Assembly: GCA_964653285.1 (NCBI GenBank)
Contig: CAZZEX010000019.1
Span: 1-64,000 of the forward strand
DNA length: 64,000 bases
Reading direction: 5' to 3'
Origin: CAZZEX01 sp964653285
Lineage (GTDB): Bacteria > Chloroflexota > Anaerolineae > B4-G1
Shown here: piece after piece, positions 25,691 to 34,665 of the stretch
How positions within the stretch are numbered: the first letter of the stretch is position 1
Layout of the letters: every line of letters starts with the position of its first letter
The notes under the pieces: model-generated
Databases searched by the model: none
Seen by the model: the letters and a program-made list of their open reading frames with translations, nothing else
Told to the model about the DNA's origin: nothing
Translations under genes and position numbers: made by a program

Positions 25691-26906
25691 GAGAGCGCGA
25701 TCCTTCTATGGGGCCGGAGCGGTGAGCAGAGCACACACCACAGGTCAGAGAGCCGCCTATCCATGGGCTTTCTTCATCGCGATGGCGGCCACCATGTTGC
25801 TCTTCTTCGACTTTCAGGCGCTCTTCCCCACACTTCCCCTCTACATCATCGCCATCGGCGGTTCCCCGGCAGATAACGGCCTGGCGACCTGGTTCTTTGC
25901 GCTGGCAGCGGTGCTCGCCCGTCCGCTGGCCGGATTCCTGGCCGACCACTGGGGTCGCAAGCCGGTTCTCGCGCTGGGCGCGGTCCTCTTTGGAGGTGGG
26001 CCGCTGCTCTATGCACTCGTGCCCAACGTGTCGTTACTGCTTGGGGCACGGGCAGCCCACGGTGTGGGAATGGCGCTCTTCACCACCGCCTATCAGGCCT
26101 TCATCGCTGATCTGCTTTCGCCCGATCGCTATGGGGAAGGGCTGGGGTTGGCCAACACCGCTTCGATAGTGACGATGGTGGCAGCGCCGCTGTTCGGCGA
26201 GTGGATGGTGGGAGAGTTCGGCTTCGGGATGCTGTTTCTGACCCTCGGCGCGGTCGGTGGGGTGGGAGTGCTGGCAACGCTGGTGCTGCCGGGCCGGGGA
26301 CGCGGTGAGCGCAGTTCCGTCCCTCCACCGTCCCCAGCGCAGACGGGCCTACGGGAGGCGTTGCGGCAACCGGGCGTGCGTGTTGGCGCACTGGGGATGG
26401 CGCTGCTGGGCGTGCCTTTCGGTGCGTTCATCGTCTTCTTGCCCCTGTTGGCCGATGCGCGGGGATTGGGCGGGACGGGCTGGGTCTTCGCTGCCTATGC
26501 GCTTGCCTCCTCGCTGACGCAGCCAGCGGCTGGGCGCATCGCCGACCGGTGGGGGGCTAGAAGGACGGCACTGGTGGGCCTGGTCCTGGTCGACCTGGCC
26601 GCTGCAGGACTGGCCGTGGGCGCCAGCAGGTGGGCGCTGCTGGGGCTGGCAGCACTCTTTGGGGTGGGATACGGGGCAGCGCAGGCCGGACTGGGTGCCT
26701 GCGTGCAGGCAAGCGTTGGACCGGCTCTGCGAGGAAGTGCTGCGGCAGCCCAGTACACAGCCCACGACTTGCTGATTGGCTTGGGGAGTTGGGGATTGGG
26801 CTTGCTGGCCAGCGCGACGGACTACTGCGTGATGTACGCCACCGTCAGCGGGATCACGCTGCTGGGGCTGGCGGCGGGCGGGCGGGCCATGAGGAGAAGA
26901 CGATAG
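25680..26906 (+). CDS. major facilitator superfamily transporter
   Basis: 408 residues with about 12 predicted membrane helices. The MFS motif A-like loop GFLADHWGRKPVL lies between helices 2 and 3, and a second copy, GRIADRWGARRTALV, in the C-terminal half. A central cytoplasmic loop (about 200-225) is proline- and arginine-rich. Drug- or metabolite-efflux members have this length, but no substrate can be assigned. The ATG lies within the last codons of lepA, suggesting translational coupling. An alternative start about 34 codons downstream would still keep all helices. Confidence 0.85.
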   Translation: MKIKRARSFYGAGAVSRAHTTGQRAAYPWAFFIAMAATMLLFFDFQALFPTLPLYIIAIGGSPADNGLATWFFALAAVLARPLAGFLADHWGRKPVLALGAVLFGGGPLLYALVPNVSLLLGARAAHGVGMALFTTAYQAFIADLLSPDRYGEGLGLANTASIVTMVAAPLFGEWMVGEFGFGMLFLTLGAVGGVGVLATLVLPGRGRGERSSVPPPSPAQTGLREALRQPGVRVGALGMALLGVPFGAFIVFLPLLADARGLGGTGWVFAAYALASSLTQPAAGRIADRWGARRTALVGLVLVDLAAAGLAVGASRWALLGLAALFGVGYGAAQAGLGACVQASVGPALRGSAAAAQYTAHDLLIGLGSWGLGLLASATDYCVMYATVSGITLLGLAAGGRAMRRRR

Positions 26907-26932
26907 TTGGGCTTGCCGGGAGGGAATTACCT

Positions 26933-28390
26933 GTGAAACAAATTGTGCTGGAAGGCCATTTCGACGCCACAGACCAGAGCGCCAACGAATTTCCGCTGCT
27001 GCCCTTCGAGACACCACCGGGGATCACCCGGCTCCACGTGCGCTACCAGGTCAGCCGCCAACTCAGCGGCGACAAGGTGGGCTGGCAGGAAGGCAACATC
27101 GTAGACATCGGCCTCTTCGACCCGCGCGGGGCCGAGTTCCTGGCCGCGAGAGGATTCCGGGGCTGGACCGGCACAGCGCGGCCAGAGTTCACCATCGCCG
27201 CCGATGAGGCGACACCCGGCTATCTCCCCGGCCCGGTGCAGCCCGGCACCTGGCACGTCGTACTGGGCCTCTATCAGCTCGCCCCTGAGGGCTGTGATTA
27301 CCGCGTCGTCGTGACGCTCGAGGAGCAGGGGAGCAGGAAGCAGGAAGCAGGAAGCAAAAAGCAGGGAGCGGAGAAGCAGAGGGACAGAAAAACGGAGAAC
27401 GGCCCGCGCTGGTACCGGGGCGACCTGCACGCCCACACCTGGCACTCCGATGGTTCTGCACCACTTGCAGATCTGGTGGCAGCAGCCCGCGCCCAGGGGC
27501 TTGATTTCGCCGCTGTCACCGAACACAATACAGTCAGCCACCTGCCGCTGTTGCGGGACTACACTACCCCCGACCTCCTCCTTATCCCTGGCGTCGAGAT
27601 CACCACCTATCACGGTCACGCCAACGTCTGGCCGATTGACTGGCCGGCTGACGGCTTCGTCGAGTTCCGCTGCTGGAACGACGATCAGATGGCGCAGGTG
27701 CGGGAAGCAGTGCAGGCGCGAGGTGCGCTCTTCTCGGTCAACCATCCCAAAGATGGTGGCCCCCCCTGGGAATTCGGCCACCTGTTCGACCCCGATTGCA
27801 TCGAAGTTTGGGGATCACCGTGGCTCGTCTCCAACTACCAGTCGTTGGCAGTGTGGGACGCGCAGTTACGCCAGGGGAAACGCATTACCGCCGTGGGCGG
27901 CTCCGACAAGCACCAGGGGCCGTTCACGGGCGAACTGGGCTGGTATGAAGTGGGGAACCCCTGCACCTGGGTCTATGCCGACGCGCTCTCAACGGAGGGC
28001 ATCATCGCTGGCCTCCGTGCCGGGCACGTGTTCATCTCCGCGGGACCGACCGGACCCCGGCTCGAACTGACGGCCGAGGGAATCCACAAGGAGCAGCGGG
28101 CCGCAATGGGCGACGAGTTGTGCCTGCCCGCTGGTGCCAGCCTGCGCTTGTGCTGCCGCGTACAAGGCGGGGCAGAGAACGTGTTGCGCCTCGTCTCCGT
28201 GCAGGAAATCCACGAGGCGGTCATCGCTGACGACGACTTCACTTATGAGCGCCAGGTCGTCGTGACCGGCGACACTTACTGGCGGGCGGAGGTCATTGAG
28301 CCACCGGAAGCACCGCTGGACGAGGAACCCGCTGCATTGATGGCCCAGGCGCTGAGTAATCCGATTTACGTCAAGGCAACATATCGCTAA
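26933..28390 (+). CDS. CehA/McbA-type PHP-domain metallohydrolase
   Basis: 485 residues. An N-terminal beta domain (about 1-130) precedes a PHP phosphoesterase domain with metal-binding motifs GDLHAHTWHSDG, VTEHN, a central His (FSVNHPKD) and GGSDKH. The CehA/McbA group includes carbaryl hydrolase and microcin-processing relatives; most members have unknown substrates. GTG start 27 nt after the MFS gene with GGGAGGG upstream. Between the two domains lies a lysine/glutamine/glutamate-rich segment (about 130-155) encoded by AGCAGGAAGC-type repeats inserted in frame. Probably cytosolic. Confidence 0.85.
   Translation: MKQIVLEGHFDATDQSANEFPLLPFETPPGITRLHVRYQVSRQLSGDKVGWQEGNIVDIGLFDPRGAEFLAARGFRGWTGTARPEFTIAADEATPGYLPGPVQPGTWHVVLGLYQLAPEGCDYRVVVTLEEQGSRKQEAGSKKQGAEKQRDRKTENGPRWYRGDLHAHTWHSDGSAPLADLVAAARAQGLDFAAVTEHNTVSHLPLLRDYTTPDLLLIPGVEITTYHGHANVWPIDWPADGFVEFRCWNDDQMAQVREAVQARGALFSVNHPKDGGPPWEFGHLFDPDCIEVWGSPWLVSNYQSLAVWDAQLRQGKRITAVGGSDKHQGPFTGELGWYEVGNPCTWVYADALSTEGIIAGLRAGHVFISAGPTGPRLELTAEGIHKEQRAAMGDELCLPAGASLRLCCRVQGGAENVLRLVSVQEIHEAVIADDDFTYERQVVVTGDTYWRAEVIEPPEAPLDEEPAALMAQALSNPIYVKATYR
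27321..27389. repeat. in-frame purine-rich microsatellite in the PHP gene
   Basis: Imperfect repeats of about 7-8 nt (AGCAGGA, AGCAAAA, AGCAGGG) forming an almost pure purine run. Read as a charged linker (GSRKQEAGSKKQGAEK). It sits exactly between the beta domain and the PHP domain, where extra residues would be tolerated. Confidence 0.6.
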
Positions 28391-28400
28391 GGAGTGGAAA

Positions 28401-30116
28401 ATGAAAACACGACTGTTCACTGTATTCGCTTTTCTTGTGACTATGGCTTTGGGGACTTTTCCTCACCCCTTGCACCTCACCAGTGCCGATCCTACACTGG
28501 CCACACCCATGCCCGAATACCACGTTGACCTCTCACCCGTGGCTAACGCTTACCTCGGTTGCACCTCAATCTACACCGTGACCAACCAATCCACGAGCGC
28601 AGCAGCCACAACGCATGAATTCTCCGAGGCAGGGAACCCCACGGCTGTCTTCAGCTTCACCGACACTATCGAGCCTCTCGCCTTCACGCCCTACGACCTG
28701 GCAAACATTTCTGGCCTCTCCGACGGGTTCACCGGCACAGTTACTATCACGTCCAATTGGCCCATCACTGCAACTCTGGAGTCATGTCCCGACCGTCCCT
28801 GCTACGTTTACTTTCCCCTGGTGCTCCACAACCGGGAGTTCATCCCTGAGCCTGTCATACCAAATGATACTTACTACTCCACTTACCAGTGGAACCTGCC
28901 CCAAATCCAGGCCTCTTATGCCTGGGCCGTCAGTACTGGCAGCAGCGATGTCGTCGTCGCCGTGCTGGACACGGGCGTGGACCTGACCCACCCCGACCTC
29001 CAAGGGAAATTCGTCGCCGGTTACGACTTTGTGAACAACGACGCTGACCCTTCAGATGACGAGGGGCACGGCACCCACGTGACCGGCATTATCGCTGCTT
29101 GCACCAACAACAGCCAGGGAGTGGCCGGCGTCTCCTGGGAAGGCACGGTCATGCCAGTCAAGGTAATGAATTGGAGAGGAGAGGGAACCCACGCCCAGGT
29201 TGCTCAGGGGATCATCTGGGCGGCCGACCACGGGGCACGAATTATCAACCTGAGCCTGGGCGGGGAGAGCGGCAGCGCCACGTTGCAGAACGCCATCAAC
29301 TACGCCTACAGCCAGGGAGTCCTGGTGGTAACAGCGGCAGGGAACTACTATCAGGAGGAGAACCCAGTGATGTACCCCGCGGCCTATCCTCACGTCCTGG
29401 CTGTGGCCGCCACGGGCGACCAGGATGAGCACGCCGCCTATTCAGAAACCGGCTACTATGTGGATGCGGCTGCTCCCGGGGGAAACCCCCGCAGCAGTTG
29501 GGACGCCAACCTCAACCACTGGATCACGAGTACCTATTGGCGGGGGGCCGGTTATGGAGCGTACCTCCAGATCGCTGGCACTTCCCAGGCTGCCCCCCAT
29601 GTGGCCGGCCTGGCTGCCCTCATCTGGTCCGTCAGCCCTTCCCTGAGCAACGACCAGGTGGAGCAGATCATTGAGGAAACGGCGGTGGACCTGGGAGTTC
29701 CAGGACGGGATGACGTCTTCGGCTACGGGCGGATTGATGCCTACAGAGCCCTTGCCAGAGCTTCGTATGGAGCTTCCGCTGCTGAGCCGGGGATGGCTGC
29801 GCCTCCCTTGCAATCTGCGGATGCCCTCGTTTCTCCCGCGCCTCGCGTGCCCGTCAGAGAAGAGTTCGAAGCCGGGGTGGTCTTGGTGAAGTTCAGGGCA
29901 AGGGTGAGCGAGAAAAGCATTTCATCCGTGCTGGGCAAGTACTCCGCCCGGGTCACCGGCCAGATTCCCGCCCTGGGGGTGCTGCACCTCAGCATACCAG
30001 AGGGAAGGGAGATAGACGTAAGCGAACAACTGAGCCAGGATCCGGCAGTAGAGTACGCCGAGCTCAACTACCTGGCCCATGCCTTCTGGGCGGATAGAAA
30101 ACAAGCAGGTCAGTGA
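28401..30116 (+). CDS. secreted subtilase (S8) with a C-terminal prodomain-like module
   Basis: 571 residues. Signal peptide at about 1-29; a beta-rich N-terminal domain to about 130; then CYVYFPLVLHN, a motif normally found at the C-terminus of Chloroflexota secreted proteins. The S8 domain spans about 160-455 with Asp190 (VLDTGVDLTHP), His223 (GHGTHVTG) and Ser395 (GTSQAAPH). Residues about 488-562 (AGVVLVKFRARVSEKSI ... DPAVEYAELNY) resemble the fervidolysin/I9-type N-terminal prodomain, here at the C-terminus. Ten nt after the PHP gene with AAGGAGTGG as ribosome site, probably co-transcribed. It should act outside the cell. Confidence 0.9.
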   Translation: MKTRLFTVFAFLVTMALGTFPHPLHLTSADPTLATPMPEYHVDLSPVANAYLGCTSIYTVTNQSTSAAATTHEFSEAGNPTAVFSFTDTIEPLAFTPYDLANISGLSDGFTGTVTITSNWPITATLESCPDRPCYVYFPLVLHNREFIPEPVIPNDTYYSTYQWNLPQIQASYAWAVSTGSSDVVVAVLDTGVDLTHPDLQGKFVAGYDFVNNDADPSDDEGHGTHVTGIIAACTNNSQGVAGVSWEGTVMPVKVMNWRGEGTHAQVAQGIIWAADHGARIINLSLGGESGSATLQNAINYAYSQGVLVVTAAGNYYQEENPVMYPAAYPHVLAVAATGDQDEHAAYSETGYYVDAAAPGGNPRSSWDANLNHWITSTYWRGAGYGAYLQIAGTSQAAPHVAGLAALIWSVSPSLSNDQVEQIIEETAVDLGVPGRDDVFGYGRIDAYRALARASYGASAAEPGMAAPPLQSADALVSPAPRVPVREEFEAGVVLVKFRARVSEKSISSVLGKYSARVTGQIPALGVLHLSIPEGREIDVSEQLSQDPAVEYAELNYLAHAFWADRKQAGQ

Positions 30117-30143
30117 CCACCTTTCTGTGGCTGGGGAACACTA

Positions 30144-31094
30144 TCACCTGCTCAGAACAACACGCACCTCTTCGAGATGCCCGGCCGAGCCGAGAAGCTC
30201 GTTGCGGCTGGCAATGAACTTCGCGTACTCTTCCATGAAGACCTTGCCAATCGGTCGGAAATCGAACACCTCCGGGTGGTCACGGAAGTACTCGCGGTGA
30301 ACCCGAGTCCAGACGAGCCGCCCGTCGGTGTCAATGTTGATCTTACAAACACCCCGCTTGGCGGCAGGCAAATACTGCTTGGGATCGACCCCCCTGGCAC
30401 CCTTGAGCATGCCACCCGCAGCGTTGATCCGCTCGACTTCCTCCTGGGGAACGGAAGAGGACCCATGCATCACCAGGGGGAAGCCTGGGACGAGATCCCG
30501 GATGGCCTCTATAATCTCAAAGTGCAACGACTGGCTACCCGAGAACTTGAACGCGCCGTGGCTGGTCCCGATCGCGCACGCGAGGCTGTCGCAGCCGGTA
30601 CGCTTGATGAACTCCGCGGCCTGCTCAGGGTCGGTCAGGTGCACCCGATCCTCGTCAACGCCGACGTCTTCCTCAACACCGCCCAACTGCCCCAGCTCGG
30701 CCTCGACGCTGATCCTCTTAGCGTGCGCGCGCTCGACCACGCGCTTCGTAATCACGATATTCTCCTCAAAGGGAAAGGAACTGGCATCAATCATAACCGA
30801 GGAGTAGAACCCAGATTCGATGCAATCGTAGCAGGTCTCCTCGTCACCGTGATCGAGATGCACCGCAAAAATGGCCTCCGGAAAGATCTTGTCAGCAGCG
30901 CAGATCATATCCTCGAGCAACTGCTTATCCGTGTAGGTACGGGCCCCTCTGGAAATCTGAACGATGAACGGAGCCTGGGACTGGATATTACCGCGGAAAA
31001 GCCCCATGATCTGCTCGGCATTGTTGATGTTATAGGCACCAATAGCGTACTTGCCATAAGCCTGCTCAAACAACTGTTTGGTTGTGACGATCAT
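30144..31094 (-). CDS. fba: class II fructose-bisphosphate aldolase
   Basis: 316 residues of the zinc-dependent aldolase family, reversibly splitting fructose 1,6-bisphosphate in glycolysis/gluconeogenesis (or, in relatives, tagatose bisphosphate). N-terminal AYGKYAIGAYNINNAEQ, the VHLDHGDEE motif, the zinc ligands in AIGTSHGAFKF and PLVMHGSSSVP, and the phosphate site KINIDTDGRLVWT are present. It follows the LysM-PA14 gene by 10 nt on the same strand, so the two share a promoter. Converges with the subtilase gene, whose end is 27 nt away. Confidence 0.93.
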   Translation of the reverse strand: MIVTTKQLFEQAYGKYAIGAYNINNAEQIMGLFRGNIQSQAPFIVQISRGARTYTDKQLLEDMICAADKIFPEAIFAVHLDHGDEETCYDCIESGFYSSVMIDASSFPFEENIVITKRVVERAHAKRISVEAELGQLGGVEEDVGVDEDRVHLTDPEQAAEFIKRTGCDSLACAIGTSHGAFKFSGSQSLHFEIIEAIRDLVPGFPLVMHGSSSVPQEEVERINAAGGMLKGARGVDPKQYLPAAKRGVCKINIDTDGRLVWTRVHREYFRDHPEVFDFRPIGKVFMEEYAKFIASRNELLGSAGHLEEVRVVLSR

Positions 31095-31104
31095 ATCTCG
31101 CCTC

Positions 31105-32394
31105 CTATTCCTCCCACCAGACGTAGATCAGCGCGTTGCCCCCCTCCTCGTAGTACTCAACCTTTACCTCGTGGTTGCCAGTCGTGACCTTATGCTCACC
31201 GCAGTAAGCCACCCCATTCGTCGGGTGCCACTCATCCAACACCCGCTGTCCATCTACCCAGATGCGCGCGCCGTCGTCAATCATCGCACAGAAGCGGTAA
31301 GTGCCCTCCTCCAGGTACGCCGTCGTCGTCCAGCGGATGGAGAAGAAATCGCTATGCATCCCGGGCATAGGGCTGTCGGTGCCCCAGTCAGACCCGATCC
31401 AGGGGTCGTAACGGGTGGCGAACGGGGGATCCTGCAAGTCCACGTTATTGTAGAACTGGCCAAACCAGCCCGCGCCCGGGGCCGGTGTGGCAGTCGGCGT
31501 AGGAGTGGGAGTCGGCGTAGGAGTGGGAGTCGGCGTCGGCCCTGGGGTTGGCGTTGGCCCCGCCAACTGCTTCCACCAGAAGTATATGCGGGCGACCTGA
31601 ATGCGGTCGTAGTACTCCACCTGAATGGTGTGATCGCCAGCCGCCAGGGTCCGATCCGCAGCGTAGAGGCGCAACCCGCCGTCTCGCCAGCCGTCGATGA
31701 TGCGCTCTCCGTCCACGTAGACACGCACGCCATCATCAACCTTGGCGTAGAAACGGTAGCTGCCCTCGGCGAAGTTGAAGGTCCCGGCCCAACGCACAGA
31801 GAAGGAATTTGTAGGCATCCCACCCGCTGGCGGCCCCCAACCCCAGTTGAAGTTGATGCTTTCGTCATGGCGCGTCGTATAGGCCGACCCGGCTAGCGTG
31901 ACGTTGTCGAAATACTCGCCGGACCAGGGGCCGGGGAACGAGGCCGGCAGCGATGGACGCGGCCGAGACGGTTGCCTGGTGGGGGATACGGGCGGCGCAG
32001 CACGGGGGATGGTGAGGCGCTGTCCTACGTAGATGTGGTTGAGATTGGCGATACCATTAGCACGGGCGATGGCCCACACATCCACCCCGTAGCGCAGCGC
32101 GATGCGCGTCAGCATCTCACCTGGTTGCACCACGTGGACGATGCCGGCTGGCTGCCCCGCCGGGACGACGAGCCGCTGACCGACATAGATGCGATTGGGG
32201 TTGGTGATACCATTGGCACGAGCGATGGTCCATATATCCACCCCATAGCGGCGCGCGATGCTATATAACGTCTCGCCCCGCTGGACAACGTGGACGGGGC
32301 AATCCTCACTCGGTGCCGCTGATGCCGGCACGACACCGACCAGAAGCACCAACACCGTGATCACCAGTACGATACGGCACCACTTCCTTTGCAT
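31105..32394 (-). CDS. secreted LysM (x2) and PA14 (x2) protein
   Basis: 429 residues. Signal peptide about 1-27 (ITVLVLLVGVVPASA). Two LysM modules (about 34-80 and 85-133, each with VVQ-GE-L-IA-RYGV and RIYVGQRL or HIYVGQRL) should bind peptidoglycan or related glycans. Two PA14 modules follow (about 157-260 and 305-425, FDNVTLAG / YNNVDLQD, VYVDGERIIDGW / IWVDGQRVLDEW), a fold found in carbohydrate-binding domains. A TP-repeat linker (about 270-293) joins the PA14 units. Likely a cell-surface glycan-binding protein. GGAGG upstream of the ATG; consensus promoter at 32490-32518. Confidence 0.9.
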   Translation of the reverse strand: MQRKWCRIVLVITVLVLLVGVVPASAAPSEDCPVHVVQRGETLYSIARRYGVDIWTIARANGITNPNRIYVGQRLVVPAGQPAGIVHVVQPGEMLTRIALRYGVDVWAIARANGIANLNHIYVGQRLTIPRAAPPVSPTRQPSRPRPSLPASFPGPWSGEYFDNVTLAGSAYTTRHDESINFNWGWGPPAGGMPTNSFSVRWAGTFNFAEGSYRFYAKVDDGVRVYVDGERIIDGWRDGGLRLYAADRTLAAGDHTIQVEYYDRIQVARIYFWWKQLAGPTPTPGPTPTPTPTPTPTPTPTATPAPGAGWFGQFYNNVDLQDPPFATRYDPWIGSDWGTDSPMPGMHSDFFSIRWTTTAYLEEGTYRFCAMIDDGARIWVDGQRVLDEWHPTNGVAYCGEHKVTTGNHEVKVEYYEEGGNALIYVWWEE

Positions 32395-32489
32395 TTCACA
32401 CCTCCTGTTGTTTCTCGGTCGCGTGCCAGGCTCTGGGCTTGCAACTACATCTCCGAACTACGAAAGGATCTCAAGTGTGGCACAATCAG

Positions 32490-32518
32490 AGTATACAAGG
32501 CATGAGTGCTTTTGGCAA
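32490..32518 (-). promoter_or_regulatory. promoter of the LysM-PA14/aldolase unit
   Basis: Minus strand: TTGCCA (32518-32513), 17-nt spacer, TATACT (32495-32490). The leader to the LysM ATG is about 90 nt. The -35 lies inside a 17-bp tandem duplication, so a second TTGCCA exists 17 nt further upstream. Confidence 0.65.
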
Positions 32519-32545
32519 ATGCCCGTTATTGGCAAATGCCCGTTA
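32512..32545. repeat. tandem 17-bp duplication
   Basis: TTGGCAAATGCCCGTTA occurs twice head to tail (32512-32528, 32529-32545), each with the short palindrome GGCAAATGCC. It spans the -35 of the LysM promoter and reaches close to the end of the TPR gene. Confidence 0.8.
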
Positions 32546-32553
32546 GTTGATTG

Positions 32554-33999
32554 TCACTGCATCTCACCCATCGCCCGCTCGACAAGTGGGACAAGCCCAC
32601 CCGTCGTATCCAGGTCCAGGGCACGGGTGAACAGTCCCCGCGCTTTCTGATGCGCGCCCCGGATAGCCCACAGCAGGCCCAGGTGGTAATGGGCCGAAGC
32701 CAGCATCGGATCAAGAGAAATGGCCCGCAGGAGGCTATCCTGCGCAGTATCGTAATCCCCGACCTGAAGAGCAGCCCAGCCCCGCAGGTCGTGAGCGCCC
32801 GCGTCGTCGGGCGAGAGTTCGACCAGCCTTTCCGCGGCCTCGACGCCCCGCCCTTTAGCGGTGATATTGTGATCGAGGTAGAAGCGGGCCAGAATCCTCC
32901 ACAAGGCAGGATCATCGGGTTGCAGATAGATGGCCTCCCGGAGCCAGATCTCCGCTGCCACGAAGCGCCCTCCGGCAACCCAGGTCTGGCCGATCTCCAC
33001 ACACGTGGCCGGGTTATCGGGATCCAGGTCGTAGGCCGTTTCGTACTCGGCGCGAGCAGAGGAAAAGTCGCCCAGCCGGTCGTAGTGCAACCCCAGGAAG
33101 GTGTGGGCCACAGCCGAATCGGGAGCCAGCGCGACGGCTCGCAGCAAGTGGGGCCGGGCCTCGCCCGGGCGACCCATCTGGTCGAGCGCATAGCCCAGGT
33201 AAGCGTGGGCGTCAGGATAATCGGGATTGTGCGAGAGAGCATGCTTGAACTGGCGCGCGGCCAGCGCCCACTCCTGCTCCTCGAAGAGAACCTGGCCCAG
33301 AAGCGCGCCAGCATAAGCGGGATCATCCGCTGTGCCCGGCTCCCCCATGGCCGCGAGCAGCCGGTCCGCCAGGTCGGTATGAGCAGCAAAGAGATGCTGG
33401 ACGGCGACGGGACCATCACCGAGCAACAGCGCCCCCAGCCGTTCGTGGGCTATGGAGTCGGCGGAGTCAGCACGCAGTAGCGTCTCGTACTCCGCCCGCG
33501 CTGCGTCCCACTCCTGCAGTTCGACGTAGGCGCGAGCGAGGGCGTGGCGGGCGATGCTAGCATCGTCCGGGTTGGCGGGTGCGAGGGCCAGCAGCCATTG
33601 GGCGTGTTCGACGACGGCCGGCCAGTCGGCGCGGGCAGTGTGGGCCACGACCAATAGCCGCTCCAGGCTTATGGTGAGCGCAGCCGAACCATCGCCCCCC
33701 TCTGCACCCAGTCGTTCGGCCTTGGCAATGACGGCCAACGCATCCTCGGTGCGGCCCCAGTCCAGGTAGACCTGCGCCAGCCGGAGGTAGGGAGCCGGAT
33801 CGCCGGGCCGCAGGCAAGCCGCCTCTCCGTAAGCAGCGACGGCGGCGGTGCGCTCGGCTCTGGCAGCGTGCTCATCCCCCTGGCGCAGGAGGTCGAGATA
33901 CGGCGCACTTGTGGGACGCAGGATGAGAACGAGGGCCACGGCAAGAAGCGCCAAGGCCGGGAAGGTGATGAGCAGGCGGCGGTCAGGCTGACGGGTCAC
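32554..33999 (-). CDS. tetratricopeptide-repeat protein with N-terminal membrane anchor
   Basis: 481 residues. An uncleaved N-terminal helix (LLITFPALALLAVALVLIL) anchors the protein, followed by about ten TPR-like units covering most of the chain (for example YLDWGRTEDALAVIAKAERL, AHAYLGYALDQMGRPGEARP, AHYHLGLLWAIRGAHQKARG). TPR arrays mediate protein-protein contacts; no catalytic domain is present. The array is probably extracytoplasmic if the anchor inserts N-in. A tRNA-Glu gene lies upstream on the same strand. Confidence 0.88.
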   Translation of the reverse strand: MTRQPDRRLLITFPALALLAVALVLILRPTSAPYLDLLRQGDEHAARAERTAAVAAYGEAACLRPGDPAPYLRLAQVYLDWGRTEDALAVIAKAERLGAEGGDGSAALTISLERLLVVAHTARADWPAVVEHAQWLLALAPANPDDASIARHALARAYVELQEWDAARAEYETLLRADSADSIAHERLGALLLGDGPVAVQHLFAAHTDLADRLLAAMGEPGTADDPAYAGALLGQVLFEEQEWALAARQFKHALSHNPDYPDAHAYLGYALDQMGRPGEARPHLLRAVALAPDSAVAHTFLGLHYDRLGDFSSARAEYETAYDLDPDNPATCVEIGQTWVAGGRFVAAEIWLREAIYLQPDDPALWRILARFYLDHNITAKGRGVEAAERLVELSPDDAGAHDLRGWAALQVGDYDTAQDSLLRAISLDPMLASAHYHLGLLWAIRGAHQKARGLFTRALDLDTTGGLVPLVERAMGEMQ

Positions 34000-34090
34000 A
34001 CAACCATTATAGCCCTGGACGGAGGAGAGGCAAGAGACGTTCCCTGGAAACGCCCCACCGGTAAGGTGGGGGGTGGTGAAATCGGTGCAG

Positions 34091-34163
34091 TAGCCCCAAG
34101 GGGAGTTGAACCCCTGTTTCCGGCTTGAGAGGCCGGCGTCCTAGACCACTAGACGATGGGGCC
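34091..34163 (-). tRNA. tRNA-Glu (CUC)
   Basis: A 73-nt cloverleaf on the minus strand. The acceptor stem GGCCCCA pairs with TGGGGCT (one G-T pair at the end), the anticodon stem CCGGC/GCCGG encloses loop CTCTCAA, giving anticodon CTC, and the T-arm contains GGGTTCAACTCCCC. The 5' TCGTCTAG...GG stretch is typical of tRNA-Glu. The CCA end is not encoded. Confidence 0.95.
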
Positions 34164-34196
34164 ATGCGAGCCTCATTTTACCAGCCCCGCCCTGTT

Positions 34197-34225
34197 TTGT
34201 CAAACCACGCGCGAAGTGTTATACT
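34197..34225 (+). promoter_or_regulatory. promoter of yjbQ and the radical SAM genes
   Basis: TTGTCA at 34197-34202, 17-nt spacer, TATACT at 34220-34225, with GAGGAG before the ATG at 34259. Confidence 0.7.
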
Positions 34226-34258
34226 TCGACAACGTGATTTCTCATTCAGAGGAGTGGA

Positions 34259-34663
34259 ATGAGCAAGATAGAACAGATCGAGGTTTCGACCCAGGGCCGC
34301 CAGGCCTTCCATGACATCACCGCCGAGGTGCAGGCGGTCATCAGTCGCAGCAGGGTGCAGGATGGGATTTGCTTCCTCTTCTGCCCGCACACCACCGCAG
34401 GACTGACGCTCAACGAGAACTGGGACCCCGCCGTGCAGCACGACATTGGTGTGGGGCTCGACGTGATCTCTCCGCCACGGCCCGAGTATCGCCACAGCGA
34501 GGGGAACTCTCCCGCGCACCTCAAGTCTTCGCTCGTGGGCGCTGCCCAGTTCGCGCCCGTCGCCGGAGGCAAACTGGTGCTGGGCACCTGGCAGGGTATC
34601 TACCTGGCCGAGTTCGACGGCCCTCGCCGCCGCAAAGTTCTGGTCAAAGTAGTCGCAGGCTGA
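34259..34663 (+). CDS. YjbQ/UPF0047 family protein
   Basis: 134 residues, the normal length of the YjbQ family, annotated as secondary thiamine-phosphate synthase on the basis of weak activity in E. coli; the physiological role is uncertain. Conserved motifs are GICFLFCPHTTAGLTLNEN, HLKSSLVGAAQ, and LVLGTWQGIYLAEFDGPRRR. It precedes the radical SAM gene by 2 nt and shares its promoter. Confidence 0.92.
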   Translation: MSKIEQIEVSTQGRQAFHDITAEVQAVISRSRVQDGICFLFCPHTTAGLTLNENWDPAVQHDIGVGLDVISPPRPEYRHSEGNSPAHLKSSLVGAAQFAPVAGGKLVLGTWQGIYLAEFDGPRRRKVLVKVVAG

Positions 34664-34665
34664 GG

